Shown: positions 7,798-15,735 of the stretch, piece by piece
How positions within the stretch are numbered: position 1 is the first letter of the stretch
How the letters are laid out: the number at the start of each line of letters is the position of its first letter
Assembly (NCBI RefSeq): GCF_016587435.1
Contig: NZ_BNJJ01000010.1
Location: forward strand, 186,001-250,000
Direction of reading: 5' to 3'
DNA length: 64,000 nt
Source of the DNA: Dictyobacter formicarum
GTDB taxonomy: Bacteria; Chloroflexota; Ktedonobacteria; Ktedonobacterales; Ktedonobacteraceae
Program-made: the position numbers and the translations under genes
The notes under the pieces: generated by a model
What the model saw: the letters and a program-made list of their open reading frames with translations, nothing else
Database searches by the model: none
What the model was told of the DNA's origin: nothing

Positions 7798-8568
7798 CTA
7801 AGGTTTTTTTGCAACGAGCAAGAACGAGTGGAAGGGAATATCAACATATCCTTCCTGTTGGAGGAGATGATGGATTTCTACGAGTTGATGCCAATACTTC
7901 TCAATCGAGAAATTGGGTACTTCCCAGGGAACGGCCTTGAGGTAGTAGACAATGGCTCCCACATCGTGAAAGCGCGTGATGGAGAATTCTTCTTTGCGCT
8001 CGATGACATGACCGCCAGCATCTTCCATCTCCCGTGCTGCGTAGGCGATGTTCCATGGGTGTTCCAATTGCTTTTTACGCCCAAGCAACTCATGCAACCT
8101 GGCATTGGTCTGATCGCCGACTTGCTGTGTAATAAATGTGTGTTCTGGCTTGAGAACACGCAACACTTCCGCCGGGTTGTAGCTTCCATGACGGTTAATG
8201 ACAAGATCGAGCGTATGATCTGGAAAGGGCAAAGACTCATCGCGAGCCGTGTAGACGGTGACGCCAAGCGGCGTGAGTCGTTGCCGTGCTGCAATGATGT
8301 TAGGAGCATACAACTCGGTGGCATACACTTCATGGACTGGTTGGTGCGAAAGCAACTGCGCGAGTGCTTCCCCACCACCCGTGTGCATATCAAGCAGGAT
8401 ATGAGCCTGTTTCATTGCCGCAGTCACAGTGTGCGTGTAATCCCAGGCAGGAGTTGTCCTGATGCTTGTCTTTCTTCCGTCCAGATACGAGAAATCCCAA
8501 CCACTGAAGGGATGATTATACTCCTTGGTGAGGAAATCAAAAAGGGTCTGGTCAGCTTTTTCACTCAT
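7798..8568 (-). CDS. Class I SAM-dependent methyltransferase
   Basis: A 256-residue methyltransferase whose substrate is unknown. Motif I is degenerate but clear: HILLDMHTGGGEALAQLL (about 56-73). It is followed by VYATELYAPNIIAARQRL and DHTLDLVINRHGSYNPAEVLRVLKPEHTF, the usual motif II and post-motif region. The C-terminus ends HSFLLVAKKP like many members. ATG at 8568 is chosen because AAGGAGAA precedes it; an earlier ATG would run into a terminator hairpin. A pair of terminators upstream isolates it from the fragment to the right. Confidence 0.85.
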   Translation of the reverse strand: MSEKADQTLFDFLTKEYNHPFSGWDFSYLDGRKTSIRTTPAWDYTHTVTAAMKQAHILLDMHTGGGEALAQLLSHQPVHEVYATELYAPNIIAARQRLTPLGVTVYTARDESLPFPDHTLDLVINRHGSYNPAEVLRVLKPEHTFITQQVGDQTNARLHELLGRKKQLEHPWNIAYAAREMEDAGGHVIERKEEFSITRFHDVGAIVYYLKAVPWEVPNFSIEKYWHQLVEIHHLLQQEGYVDIPFHSFLLVAKKP

Positions 8569-8628
8569 GCGATGTTCTCCTTCTTTCTTTCTATATGGTG
8601 TTGTGACTGCCTTATCCAGAACACAAAA

Positions 8629-8654
8629 AGGCCGTGAGCGAGCACTCACGGCCT
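8629..8654 (-). terminator. Rho-independent terminator, minus strand
   Basis: AGGCCGTGAG and CTCACGGCCT form a 10-bp stem with a 6-nt loop. On the minus strand the stem is followed by TTTTT (8624-8628). It ends transcripts coming from the right, before the methyltransferase promoter. Confidence 0.75.
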
Positions 8655-8663
8655 GTACTGACG

Positions 8664-8712
8664 GGAAAAAGGAACAGGCTGTGAGCGTTCATGATCTCTC
8701 GCCCACAGCCTG
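8664..8712 (-). terminator. Second minus-strand terminator
   Basis: CAGGCTGTG and CACAGCCTG pair over 9 bp (8675-8683 with 8704-8712) around a 20-nt loop. On the minus strand TTCCTTTTT follows. It lies just upstream of the previous terminator, giving a double stop. Confidence 0.6.
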
Positions 8713-9024
8713 TCATTGTCTGGTTGTGCTTTTCCAGCCTCTCAACTCAGAAGCTCGTTTGCAGGTACCTCAAAAAGGGCACAATGCGGCCTTGGGCGAA
8801 AAGCTGGTTAGGCAGTGTGATGACACGACACCCGCTTGTTTTCATGGCACGCTTTCCGCATCCGAGGCCAGGGGTCTCTGGATACCTTTCCTTTCTTACA
8901 AAGTTGCTTCTGATTGCACCAAACTGAGTCTACCACAGCTATTATGGCTTCGTCAAAGATTAAGCTGCATCTTCTATGAAATATGTCAAATGGGAAAAAG
9001 GTCGTATTCCATTCATCTTGTTGG
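8713..9024. other. No intact gene; short minus-strand remnant
   Basis: A 50-codon open stretch on the minus strand ends at 8747 (last residues CRVITLPNQLFAQGRIVPFL, then RYLQTSF), 35 bp before the double terminator. It begins after an in-frame stop and may be the tail of a lost gene. I cannot assign it to a family. Confidence 0.3.
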
Positions 9025-9225
9025 TTAGAGAGGCTTGCGACCTGCCGTGATAAAATAGGTCACTGAATGGAAGAAGCGTCCTGTATGCATCGCCTCTTCC
9101 AGATAGGCAATCCACTTCGTTGCTTCCTCAACAGTGACCACTTCATGGTGTTGAGCGAGGCGCATGCCTTCAACGAAGCGCGCTAATGGGTGGATAGTTT
9201 CGTAGTCGGTTGTTACCCATGTCAA
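9025..9225 (-). pseudogene. Methyltransferase C-terminal fragment
   Basis: The frame reads TWVTTDYETIHPLARFVEG, then HHEVVTVEEATKWIAYLEEA and ends FHSVTYFITAGRKPL, the usual C-terminal end of small SAM-dependent methyltransferases. A stop (TGA) lies in frame just upstream and no motif I is present, so only the last 60 or so residues survive. The IS4 element starts 60 bp further right; the other half is not found beyond it, so the truncation is not a simple consequence of that insertion. Confidence 0.65.
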
Positions 9226-9274
9226 CGGTCATTCCACAAGGTACATGCTTGTGGGGACACAGGGCCGCCAATCG

Positions 9275-9285
9275 GGCGCAAGGCC
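9275..9285 (+). repeat. 11-bp target duplication, left of IS
   Basis: GGCGCAAGGCC directly precedes the left inverted repeat and is repeated exactly at 10924-10934. An 11-bp duplication is within the range typical of IS4-family elements. The duplicated bases are the hairpin core of the dispersed GGGCGCAAGGCCCGAACCTA repeat. Confidence 0.8.
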
Positions 9286-10923
9286 CAATACTTTCAACTT
9301 AAGCATGTTGTTTGAAGAGCAATGAGACAAAAGAGGGATGAATGAGCAAAAGAAGTTCGCTGTTCGTCACACTGAATACAAACCGATTTCTTCGTTGTGA
9401 TGAAAGGAACTTCTTCATGCCTAGCTTACGCCACCTGAGCCCAAATGACAAGATCTGCCGCCTGATTGACATGAATGTGTTCGAGGCCTGTTTTCCCGCT
9501 TCGCTCGTCGATGAGATTCTCGCTGCGCGAGCTCCCCGGTGCAACAAGGCAGGCCAGCAGCAACAAGCCCGCATCCGCAACTGTACCCCACACAGCATCA
9601 TCCTGTTTCAATTGTGTTGCTCCTGGTGGCGTCGCCTCTCCCAGGAGCAGGTCTGGCAGCAGATCACCGATGGGTTGATCGATCTGCATCCGCAACAGTC
9701 ACGGGAAACCATGTCTGCCCAGGCCTTGGGAGCGCAACGCGCCCGTATGGGTGCCGACCCCTTTCGTCAGTTGCTGGAGCGCGGTTGCCGCCCCCTGTGT
9801 GATCGAGCGCACACCCCAACTGCTTTTTTTCATGGCTGGCGCGTGATGGCCATCGATGGATCGGTGTTCAATGTGCCCGATACCCCAGCCAATGATCAGG
9901 CGTTTGGTCGATCAAGCAACCAGCACGGCAAAGGAGCCTATCCGCAGGTGCGAGCGGTGATGCTGATGGAATGTGCCAGCCATGCCATCATTGCCGCTGC
10001 CCTCGGGGGCTACCGCTGGGCCGAGGCCCAGGGGGTGCGAGAGGTGGTGCGCTGGCTGCAGCAGGGCATGCTGGTGCTGGGAGATTGCGGGATCTTCAGC
10101 GGGGTGCTGACCCAAGAGGCCCGCGAGCGGGGTGCCCATGTGCTGTGTGGTTTGTCGAGCCATATGCTGCGCCGGGGCTATACCCGACTGACTGATGGCA
10201 GCTACCTGGCGGTGTTGAAGCCGTGCCGCACCGCCACCTTTCGTGCCAAAGACAAGCAGACACTGCGCGTGATTGAGTACACGATCACCGATGCCCGATT
10301 GGGAACGCCAGGACGGGTCTACCGACTGGTCACCACCTTGCTCGACGAAAAGCGCTATCCCGCCAGCGAGCTCATCGAGCTCTATCAGCAACGCTGGGAG
10401 GTGGAACTGATGATCCGGGAGCTCAAATGTGTGCTGCATGAGCAGATCAAAGTCTTGCGATCGCAGACCCCGGAAGGAGTCAAACAAGAGATGTATGGGT
10501 TGATGCTGGCGCATTACGCGCTACGTTTTTGGATGGTACAAGCCGGGGAGCGGACAGGCCACGATCCTCGGGCCTTGAGTTGTGTGAACGCCTTTGAGCA
10601 CCTGCGCCGCCGCATCGAGCGGGTCGCGACCCGGAGTCTGGAAGACCGAGAGCTCATTCTCACACGGATGGTGCAAGCGATTGGCGACCATGTCTTGCCT
10701 CCCCCGCGTTTGCGCAGCAATCGGCGGGAAATCAAGCAAGTTTACCACAAACACAAACCCAAAAAGCGAGGGACGCCAGCGCCCCGGCCATTTGAGAAGA
10801 CGGACACCTATCTCACGTTTGTGGTTCCTGTTGTTCGAGACTTGGCTGAACAACAGGAATCCGCACAACGATCCAAGGTGCCATCCAAACCACATCCCAA
10901 AAGTGCTTAAGTTGAAAGTATTG
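9286..10923 (+). mobile_element. Complete IS4-family insertion sequence, 1638 bp
   Basis: The ends are inverted: CAATACTTTCAACTTAAGCA at the left and its exact reverse complement at the right, 20 bp. A single transposase gene fills the element. Exact 11-bp duplications flank it. Joining the flanks restores one intact repeat copy, ATCGGGCGCAAGGCCCGAAC, showing that insertion is recent. Confidence 0.9.
9417..10910 (+). CDS. IS4-family DDE transposase
   Basis: A transposase of 497 residues from the ATG at 9417, chosen because AAAGGAAC precedes it; an in-frame ATG at 9342 would add 25 residues. The N-terminal part matches the IS4 N-terminal domain (NVFEACFPASLVDEILAA). The DDE triad is visible: D147 in VMAIDGSVFNVPDT, D223 in LVLGDCGIFS and E330 in the Y-x2-R-x3-E-x6-K signature (YQQRWEVELMIRELK). 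No frameshift or stop interrupts it, so the element may be active. The C-terminus is basic (KHKPKKRG). Confidence 0.93.
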   Translation: MPSLRHLSPNDKICRLIDMNVFEACFPASLVDEILAARAPRCNKAGQQQQARIRNCTPHSIILFQLCCSWWRRLSQEQVWQQITDGLIDLHPQQSRETMSAQALGAQRARMGADPFRQLLERGCRPLCDRAHTPTAFFHGWRVMAIDGSVFNVPDTPANDQAFGRSSNQHGKGAYPQVRAVMLMECASHAIIAAALGGYRWAEAQGVREVVRWLQQGMLVLGDCGIFSGVLTQEARERGAHVLCGLSSHMLRRGYTRLTDGSYLAVLKPCRTATFRAKDKQTLRVIEYTITDARLGTPGRVYRLVTTLLDEKRYPASELIELYQQRWEVELMIRELKCVLHEQIKVLRSQTPEGVKQEMYGLMLAHYALRFWMVQAGERTGHDPRALSCVNAFEHLRRRIERVATRSLEDRELILTRMVQAIGDHVLPPPRLRSNRREIKQVYHKHKPKKRGTPAPRPFEKTDTYLTFVVPVVRDLAEQQESAQRSKVPSKPHPKSA

Positions 10924-10982
10924 GGCGCAAGGCCCGAACCTATGGGCGGGCGGCAAGCGGCCGCAGAGGGCCGCACCTACGG
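10924..10982 (+). repeat. 11-bp target duplication (10924-10934) and two REP-like hairpins
   Basis: GGCGCAAGGCC repeats the left target site and continues CGAACCTATGGG, the standard tail of the repeat. A second variant follows at 10953 (GCGGCCGCAGAGGGCCGC then ACCTACGGG). Both have a GC-rich stem, a short loop and the tail ACCTAYGGG. Confidence 0.7.
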
Positions 10983-11002
10983 GTTTTCGCTCTTCTTGTA
11001 CT

Positions 11003-11734
11003 CTACTCGATGCCACAAAACTTTGTGGCAAAGATGATGATGTAACCAGGGACAGACCAATATCGTTCGGCGTGGTGGAGTTCGGCTATTGTCTTCTCTA
11101 GCTGAGGCTCAATGATCCTTTGGAGTGTGCAGCCCGCTTCAATGACGCTGTTCAGGTAGGTGCTGAGTGGACGATGGATGAAATATCCGTACGTTTGCTT
11201 GACTGCTCGTTCACGAAAGTAGTCTCGTACCTCAACGTAGCCTTTTTCCTGCCACTGTGATCCTGCTTCTTCAAAACAAGGATGCAAGAGGGAAAAGATG
11301 AATCCTCCCTGGTTTCCCAGTGCTGCAACACAGTTCTTGAGGGCGGGCTCATAGTCGGGGATATCCATTAAGACCATGTTGGCAATCACAAAGTCAAAGG
11401 TCTGTGGTGGAGTCCAGGTTGAGAGATCCGCCTGCACGTAGTGGATGCCTAGCTGTTCTGTTTGTTCTCGGTGCAGAGCATACGTGTGGAAGGCTTCCGA
11501 CGGCTCGACGCCGGTGACGCTGGCTCCGGCTCTGGCAAGGAGTCGGCAGAGATAGCCCTGACCGCAGCCTGCATCGAGAATGGTTTTGCCCCTCACATCG
11601 CCAAGCAGTGAGAAAATGGCGGGATTCAGAAGGTGCTGGCGCGTCAGGTCCCCTTCATCGCCGAAACTTTCGATGAGATCCTGAGGATATTTAGCATAAG
11701 CATTGATCACATCAGAGTTAGTGACTTCTGTCAT
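11003..11734 (-). CDS. Class I SAM-dependent methyltransferase
   Basis: A 243-residue methyltransferase with a textbook motif I, TILDAGCGQGYLCRLLARAG (51-70), the acidic loop VTGVEPSE, VQADLSTW and FDFVIANMVLMDIPD. The closing part, HHAERYWSVPGYIIIFATKF, is the usual last beta hairpin. AGGAGAAAACA precedes the ATG. Substrate unknown. It stands alone, separated from the IS by about 80 bp of repeat sequence. Confidence 0.87.
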   Translation of the reverse strand: MTEVTNSDVINAYAKYPQDLIESFGDEGDLTRQHLLNPAIFSLLGDVRGKTILDAGCGQGYLCRLLARAGASVTGVEPSEAFHTYALHREQTEQLGIHYVQADLSTWTPPQTFDFVIANMVLMDIPDYEPALKNCVAALGNQGGFIFSLLHPCFEEAGSQWQEKGYVEVRDYFRERAVKQTYGYFIHRPLSTYLNSVIEAGCTLQRIIEPQLEKTIAELHHAERYWSVPGYIIIFATKFCGIE

Positions 11735-11836
11735 TGTTTTCTCCTGCTGTCTTTCTTCTAGATCGATTAAGGGAGAGCCAGTCTATCATGATCTTTATCT
11801 GTCGGTCAATCTCTGGAGCCTTATGCCAGGAATATG

Positions 11837-12580
11837 TCAAGAACCACATTCGTTGCTACTGTCCCACTTTTGTATCCACCACTCCTGGCAGGGCATTGTG
11901 GAGTTTCTACAAGCTTCTAGTAGTGCTGCCAGGTTCAGTGGTGTGCGGCGCAGGTCAATGCTCAGGCGTCCCTGCTCGATGCTCAGCACGCCATATTCGG
12001 ACCAGCGCACATGATGGTTGTCTGGCAACTCTGGACTGCCAGCATTGACCCCGGGCAGTCCAATACTGCCGACGTTGACGAGATGAGCATCTCGATAGCG
12101 GCGAATCATCTGGATATGGGTATGGCCGCCCACCATCACCGTCGCCGAGTAGCCTGCCAGCATCTCTTCTATCGCCGCATCAGGTGTAACCGCAGCAATC
12201 ACATCGTCAAATGAGCGCGGCGATCCATGATAGCAGAGGAGCGATCTGCCCTCATCGAGAGGAAGTTCGAGCCGGGGAACAAATGATTGGAGGTAACTGC
12301 GATCTTCAGGCGTCAATTGTTCCACACACCACGACGTGATGATGCGCAGCGTCTCCGTATCCGATGCTTTGGACCCTAATAGCCAGGCATCCGTATTGCC
12401 AAGCACGACCGGACAGTCGAGCCGCCGCAAGCGTTCAATGACTTCGTGTGGCTGCGGTCCAAGGGCCGCCACATCTCCCAGGCAAATAAACTGATCAATG
12501 GGCTCCCGCGCCAGTTCCTGTAACACTGTTTCAAGCGCAACCAGATTACCATGTATATCTGCTAGCAGTGCAATGCGCAT
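11837..12580 (-). CDS. Metallophosphoesterase, YfcE/MJ0936-like
   Basis: A 247-residue calcineurin-like phosphoesterase with two-metal site residues in order: D8 and H10 (LLADIHGN), D36 (LGDVAALGP), N62 (LGNTD), H118 (CYHGSP) and GHTH (152-155). This set defines the MJ0936/YfcE phosphodiesterase group, which hydrolyses small phosphodiesters in vitro. The C-terminal 40 residues after the fold are an extension with no known motif. It is cytoplasmic, with no signal peptide. A lone gene facing away from the ABM-like gene at 12746. Confidence 0.85.
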   Translation of the reverse strand: MRIALLADIHGNLVALETVLQELAREPIDQFICLGDVAALGPQPHEVIERLRRLDCPVVLGNTDAWLLGSKASDTETLRIITSWCVEQLTPEDRSYLQSFVPRLELPLDEGRSLLCYHGSPRSFDDVIAAVTPDAAIEEMLAGYSATVMVGGHTHIQMIRRYRDAHLVNVGSIGLPGVNAGSPELPDNHHVRWSEYGVLSIEQGRLSIDLRRTPLNLAALLEACRNSTMPCQEWWIQKWDSSNECGS

Positions 12581-12675
12581 CCGATATCCTTTCGTTCAAG
12601 CAACGGGCACTTTCTATATCAATGCCATAAATCATACCATATGCTGAAAAAAGCATAAGACGAACGGGTTCAGCC

Positions 12676-12702
12676 GGTCACATTTCTTCGTTGTGTTCCG
12701 TC
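12676..12702 (+). promoter_or_regulatory. ECF41-type promoter before the ABM-like gene
   Basis: GGTCACA (12676-12682), 16 bases, then CGTC (12699-12702). This matches the published ECF41 consensus TGTCACA-N16-CGTC at all but the first base. The spacer is very similar to that before the paralogue at 45698. The ATG follows 44 bp after the -10 element. Confidence 0.75.
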
Positions 12703-12745
12703 AGTGTGGTGGAAAACAATTGTAATAGTGAAAGGTGATTTCCAT

Positions 12746-13045
12746 ATGAGCATTCTAATGATCCGCTCCAAAGTTAAAGCTGAACATGTCACAGAAGTCG
12801 AAGCGGCGGCCAGGCGCGTATTCGCGGCGCTGCAACAGGCGCAGCCGGATGGCATCCGTTACTCGTCATGCCGCCTCTCCGACGGCGTGACCTATATGGC
12901 GTTGTTGGAACTCGACGAGGGAGTAGAGAATCCTCTGCCCTCCTTGCCGGAGTTTAGAGAGTTCCAGGAGAACCTCAAGAACTGGATGGCCGAGCCACCA
13001 ATCCCTGAACAGTTGACGGTGGTTGGGTCATATCGGTTCTTCTAA
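12746..13045 (+). CDS. ABM-like small protein, putative ECF41 target
   Basis: A 99-residue protein with the size and fold pattern of antibiotic-biosynthesis-monooxygenase (ABM) domains: a first strand with KVKAEHVTEVEAAARRVFAA, a core VTYMALLELDEG and a conserved tail NPLPSLPEFREFQENLKNW followed by AEPP..EQL. By eye it matches the protein at 45399-45698 at 48 of 99 positions without gaps. AAAGGTGATTTCC sets the ATG at 12746. Catalytic function is unproven. It shares with its paralogue an ECF41-type promoter, which suggests both belong to one regulon. Confidence 0.8.
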   Translation: MSILMIRSKVKAEHVTEVEAAARRVFAALQQAQPDGIRYSSCRLSDGVTYMALLELDEGVENPLPSLPEFREFQENLKNWMAEPPIPEQLTVVGSYRFF

Positions 13046-13066
13046 AGGCGCGCATTATTAACGCCT

Positions 13067-13276
13067 TTATTGTAGTCTCATTCGCGTATGCAAGCGCGCT
13101 GCCAGCTGGACCTCTCCCATGGGCCCAGCTGGTTTCACTTCCACGAGGCCCCACGTCGGCATTCCTTCGAAAGCAGAGATCGCTGCCAATATGACAGGAG
13201 ATGTCATAGATGCAGTGCTATATTGCAGCGAGCTGATCTGTATCTTGCGATGAACGAACATATATTGGAGGAAGAC
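13067..13276 (-). other. Debris: possible C-terminal gene fragment
   Basis: The minus strand keeps an open stretch ending TSPVILAAISAFEGMPTWGL, then VEVKPAGPMGEVQLAARLHT. It has no credible start, and no family is recognised. It sits beside an LLM remnant on the other strand, so the stretch from 13.05 to 13.5 kb looks like accumulated gene fragments. Confidence 0.25.
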
Positions 13277-13498
13277 ATGAAATTTGGACTGGATGTCCCG
13301 ACGACAGGTACCTATGCTGATGCGCATGTTCTGGCGCAGCTTGCCAGCGCATCCACCATGGGCCGCCATGTAGATGAGAACAGCAAGCAGCCTATTGTAA
13401 TCAGCGAAGAGGATCAAGTATTCTGTTGTGCATCTTCTCAAAGTAAGAGATCAAAAACAAATTTGGTGCAACAAACCAGCGCTTTGTTGCACCAATAA
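13277..13498 (+). pseudogene. LLM-class oxidoreductase N-terminal remnant
   Basis: TTGGAGGAAGAC precedes an ATG that opens MKFGLDVPTTGTYADAHVLA followed by QLA. This is the standard start of one LLM-class F420-dependent oxidoreductase subgroup. After about 23 codons the similarity stops and unrelated sequence (ENSKQPIVISEEDQ) runs to a TAA. The good ribosome-binding site and truncated body mark it as a broken gene. Confidence 0.55.
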
Positions 13499-13610
13499 TG
13501 CGTCCTGTCCTCTGTGTAGCGAATCCGGAGGATGAGGCACATCCCACCGGGAGAACGTCTGCCTTTTCAGGCTGGGACTCTGTCCGGTTTTGGTGGCTTG
13601 AAACCCGCCA

Positions 13611-13991
13611 TTACCGATGAACTGGCATTTCCTGCAATGCCCAGCTGTTCCCATCAGGATCACTGAAGTGGACATACTTTATGCCCCCCAGATCGACCAC
13701 CTCACCCACTTTAACCCCCCGACCTGCGAGCGCTTCGCGGGCCTTGTGGATGTCCGCTACCACCAAATGCAGCGCCTTGACCGTTCCAGGACGCATTTCA
13801 GACATTTCGCCCATACCAGTTCCAATGACGATTGAACAAGCCGACCCGGGTGGAGTGAGCTGGACAACTCTCATTCCATTACCGGGCTGTACATCATGGT
13901 CAGCGTGAAATCCGATCTGCTCAACGTAAAATGCCTTAGCGCGATCAACATCAGAAACCGGGATTGGCACGAGCTCAAGTTTCATATCCAT
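13611..13991 (-). CDS. VOC (glyoxalase/bleomycin resistance) family protein
   Basis: A 126-residue VOC protein. It has the first module LELVPIPVSDVDRAKAFYVE (about 4-23) and QIGFHADHD, and a second with KALHLVVADIHKAREALAGR, then KYVHFSDPDGNSWALQEMP with the C-terminal metal-site region. AAGGAG ten bases upstream favours the ATG at 13991. The AraC-type regulator gene lies 101 bp upstream on the same strand and may control it. The substrate is not evident. Confidence 0.85.
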   Translation of the reverse strand: MDMKLELVPIPVSDVDRAKAFYVEQIGFHADHDVQPGNGMRVVQLTPPGSACSIVIGTGMGEMSEMRPGTVKALHLVVADIHKAREALAGRGVKVGEVVDLGGIKYVHFSDPDGNSWALQEMPVHR

Positions 13992-14092
13992 CTTGCTTTT
14001 GCTCCTTTTTGCTAGCTTTGGTTCTTGAATATTTGCGAGGACATTCGCATGATACCATGGCAAAAGGAGGCTGCCTTGTATGAAACGGCAAG

Positions 14093-14770
14093 CTACTCAT
14101 GCTTATTCATGCCTATGATCTGGGTAGGTGTGTACCCGAAAAATTGCTTGAGCGATCTGGTCAGGTGTGGCTGATCGAAATAGCCAGCTTCATAAACGGT
14201 GTCCAGGATAGAAACCCCTTGCTGTAAGAGGGCCTGGGCATGGTGGGCGCGTTTCAGTTGCCGAATGTGGCTTTGTGTCAAGCCTGTCGCCTGCCTGAAC
14301 CGATGCCGCACCGTGCGGGATGGCACGTCATGCTGGTGATCTTGTAACACCGCGTCCACGACAGGATCACATGCCAGCACACCAGCGCGCACCAACCTAT
14401 TGACAAACGTGTCCGCATTTTCATACTCGGGGAATTGCCATGTGGAACCGTTGAGCCAGAAGGATTTCCCTGCCGCTGCGGGCAGGATCGTCTCTCTATC
14501 CAACAAGTGCCTTGTGGGCAGATGGGGCAGAAAGGTCCCAAGCTTGAACTTGATCCAAAGAAGCTCAGCGCCTTCGGGGTAAGAGATCACGCCAGCACTC
14601 GTCCATGGTCCGACGACTAGGAGGGAAGTCGTGCCATTGAGTCTGCGCAAAACCATGTGCCAACAGATCTCGGCGGGACGGAGAGGAGAACCAGCACTCG
14701 TCGTTCGACCATGTGTAATCGTTTCTACATAAGGCGAGTCCGACCCTCTTTCCTCAGCGATAATGCTCAT
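14093..14770 (-). CDS. AraC-family transcriptional regulator
   Basis: A 225-residue regulator with an N-terminal cupin-like sensing domain (VETITHGRTTSAGSPLRPAE, then WTSAGVISYPEGAELLWIKF) and a C-terminal double HTH of AraC type from about residue 125. Recognisable are TVRHRFRQATGLTQSHIRQL for the first HTH and DTVYEAGYFDQPHLTRSLKQ with FFGYTPTQI for the second. GAGGAG seven bases before 14770 sets the start; longer frames upstream are chance. It is followed by the VOC gene on the same strand. Confidence 0.87.
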   Translation of the reverse strand: MSIIAEERGSDSPYVETITHGRTTSAGSPLRPAEICWHMVLRRLNGTTSLLVVGPWTSAGVISYPEGAELLWIKFKLGTFLPHLPTRHLLDRETILPAAAGKSFWLNGSTWQFPEYENADTFVNRLVRAGVLACDPVVDAVLQDHQHDVPSRTVRHRFRQATGLTQSHIRQLKRAHHAQALLQQGVSILDTVYEAGYFDQPHLTRSLKQFFGYTPTQIIGMNKHE

Positions 14771-15735
14771 ACTACTGCTCCTCATGTTTCTGACTTGACG
14801 TACCTGCGCGAACATCTCGGCAGTTGTCTTCCCAGCACTGATCGCATGTCTCCTGCACAGGAGCGTCCACGCGCGCGTCTGCTGCCTCAACATAGCACAC
14901 GCGATGAGAAAAAACTTCTCCCATCTTGCTTTTCTCACGGCAGTCGATGAGATAAAGAGAAGGGTTTACTAAAACCGATCTCTTCTATCGCTCAGGACTT
15001 CACGTGATACCTATTGTCGGCATGCCTACTACTGGAGCAAGTATGTTTTCTTTCTCTTTGCACAAGAGCTTTCTTGAACCTGCACCAGTAAATAAGGTCA
15101 AATCTGCACGAGTTTTGAGGCGAACCTGAGAAAAGTCCAATGGTTTCGAAACACTGTGGTAAATAAGGTGAAGAGTTGGCAGGTTTTGAGGTGACGAGTG
15201 ATCAATCAGCGCGAAGAGTGAGCAACACAACCATTCGCCATTTGAGAAGCCACTCCATATCCAGGGTATCAGTAGGAAATGTTGTAAATAAAAGGGGGGT
15301 ACCCAACGCTCATTCCAGAAGCCCTGGGAAGACTCAATAGTGCGTAAAGTATTGCCAAGCTTCATGTAAAACTCCCAAGTTCGTGGTTGAGGCTTTTTGC
15401 GATACACTCCTCGTTTTATCACAGAAATCCAAGTAGATTGAGCAGGATCAGATCCATTTCTGTCCATACACACGCTCGTGACTCTCTTTTTACCCTCTAA
15501 TATTGCATCTGTGTTGTACAGTAGAGACGTGATCCAGAAAAGCCCGGCCAGCTTGGATCGGAGATGCATGCATGCAGCCTCCTGCGAGATCTGCTTGAGC
15601 CAGGAGAGTGTTCTCACTTGTCCAGGCTCCCATGCTCTCGAGAGCAGTAGACGAGAGCATGGGAGTGAGATTCAGCAGAAGGAGAAGATTTCTCATTGGA
15701 TGAATATTACAGTGAAAACAACGGAGGTTAGACTC
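14771..15735. other. Nearly 1 kb without a recognised gene
   Basis: A 205-codon open frame on the minus strand (15000-15617) has no ribosome-binding site and no family resemblance. The stretch contains two degenerate direct repeats about 76 bp apart, GTAAATAAGGTCAA...GTTTTGAGGCGAAC (about 15090) and GTAAATAAGGTGAA...GTTTTGAGGTGACG (about 15161). It also holds a strong hairpin before the esterase gene. It may be decayed mobile DNA. Confidence 0.4.
15627..15665 (+). promoter_or_regulatory. 14-bp hairpin in the leader of the erythromycin-esterase gene
   Basis: CTCCCATGCTCTCG (15627-15640) and CGAGAGCATGGGAG (15652-15665) are exact reverse complements around an 11-nt loop. It lies 70 bp before the start codon and is not followed by T residues. 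It may be a leader structure or a terminator-like insulator. Its role is not established. Confidence 0.5.

Noticed and set aside
7759..8637. 292-codon plus-strand frame
   Set aside because: It is antisense to the methyltransferase, which has clear SAM motifs and a good start. The plus frame has none.
8525..9028. 167-codon plus-strand frame
   Set aside because: It reads through two terminator hairpins of the other strand and has no start signal or family.
15000..15617. 205-codon open frame on the minus strand
   Set aside because: No ribosome-binding site, unusual composition and no resemblance to any family. It overlaps degenerate repeats and the upstream part of the esterase gene region.
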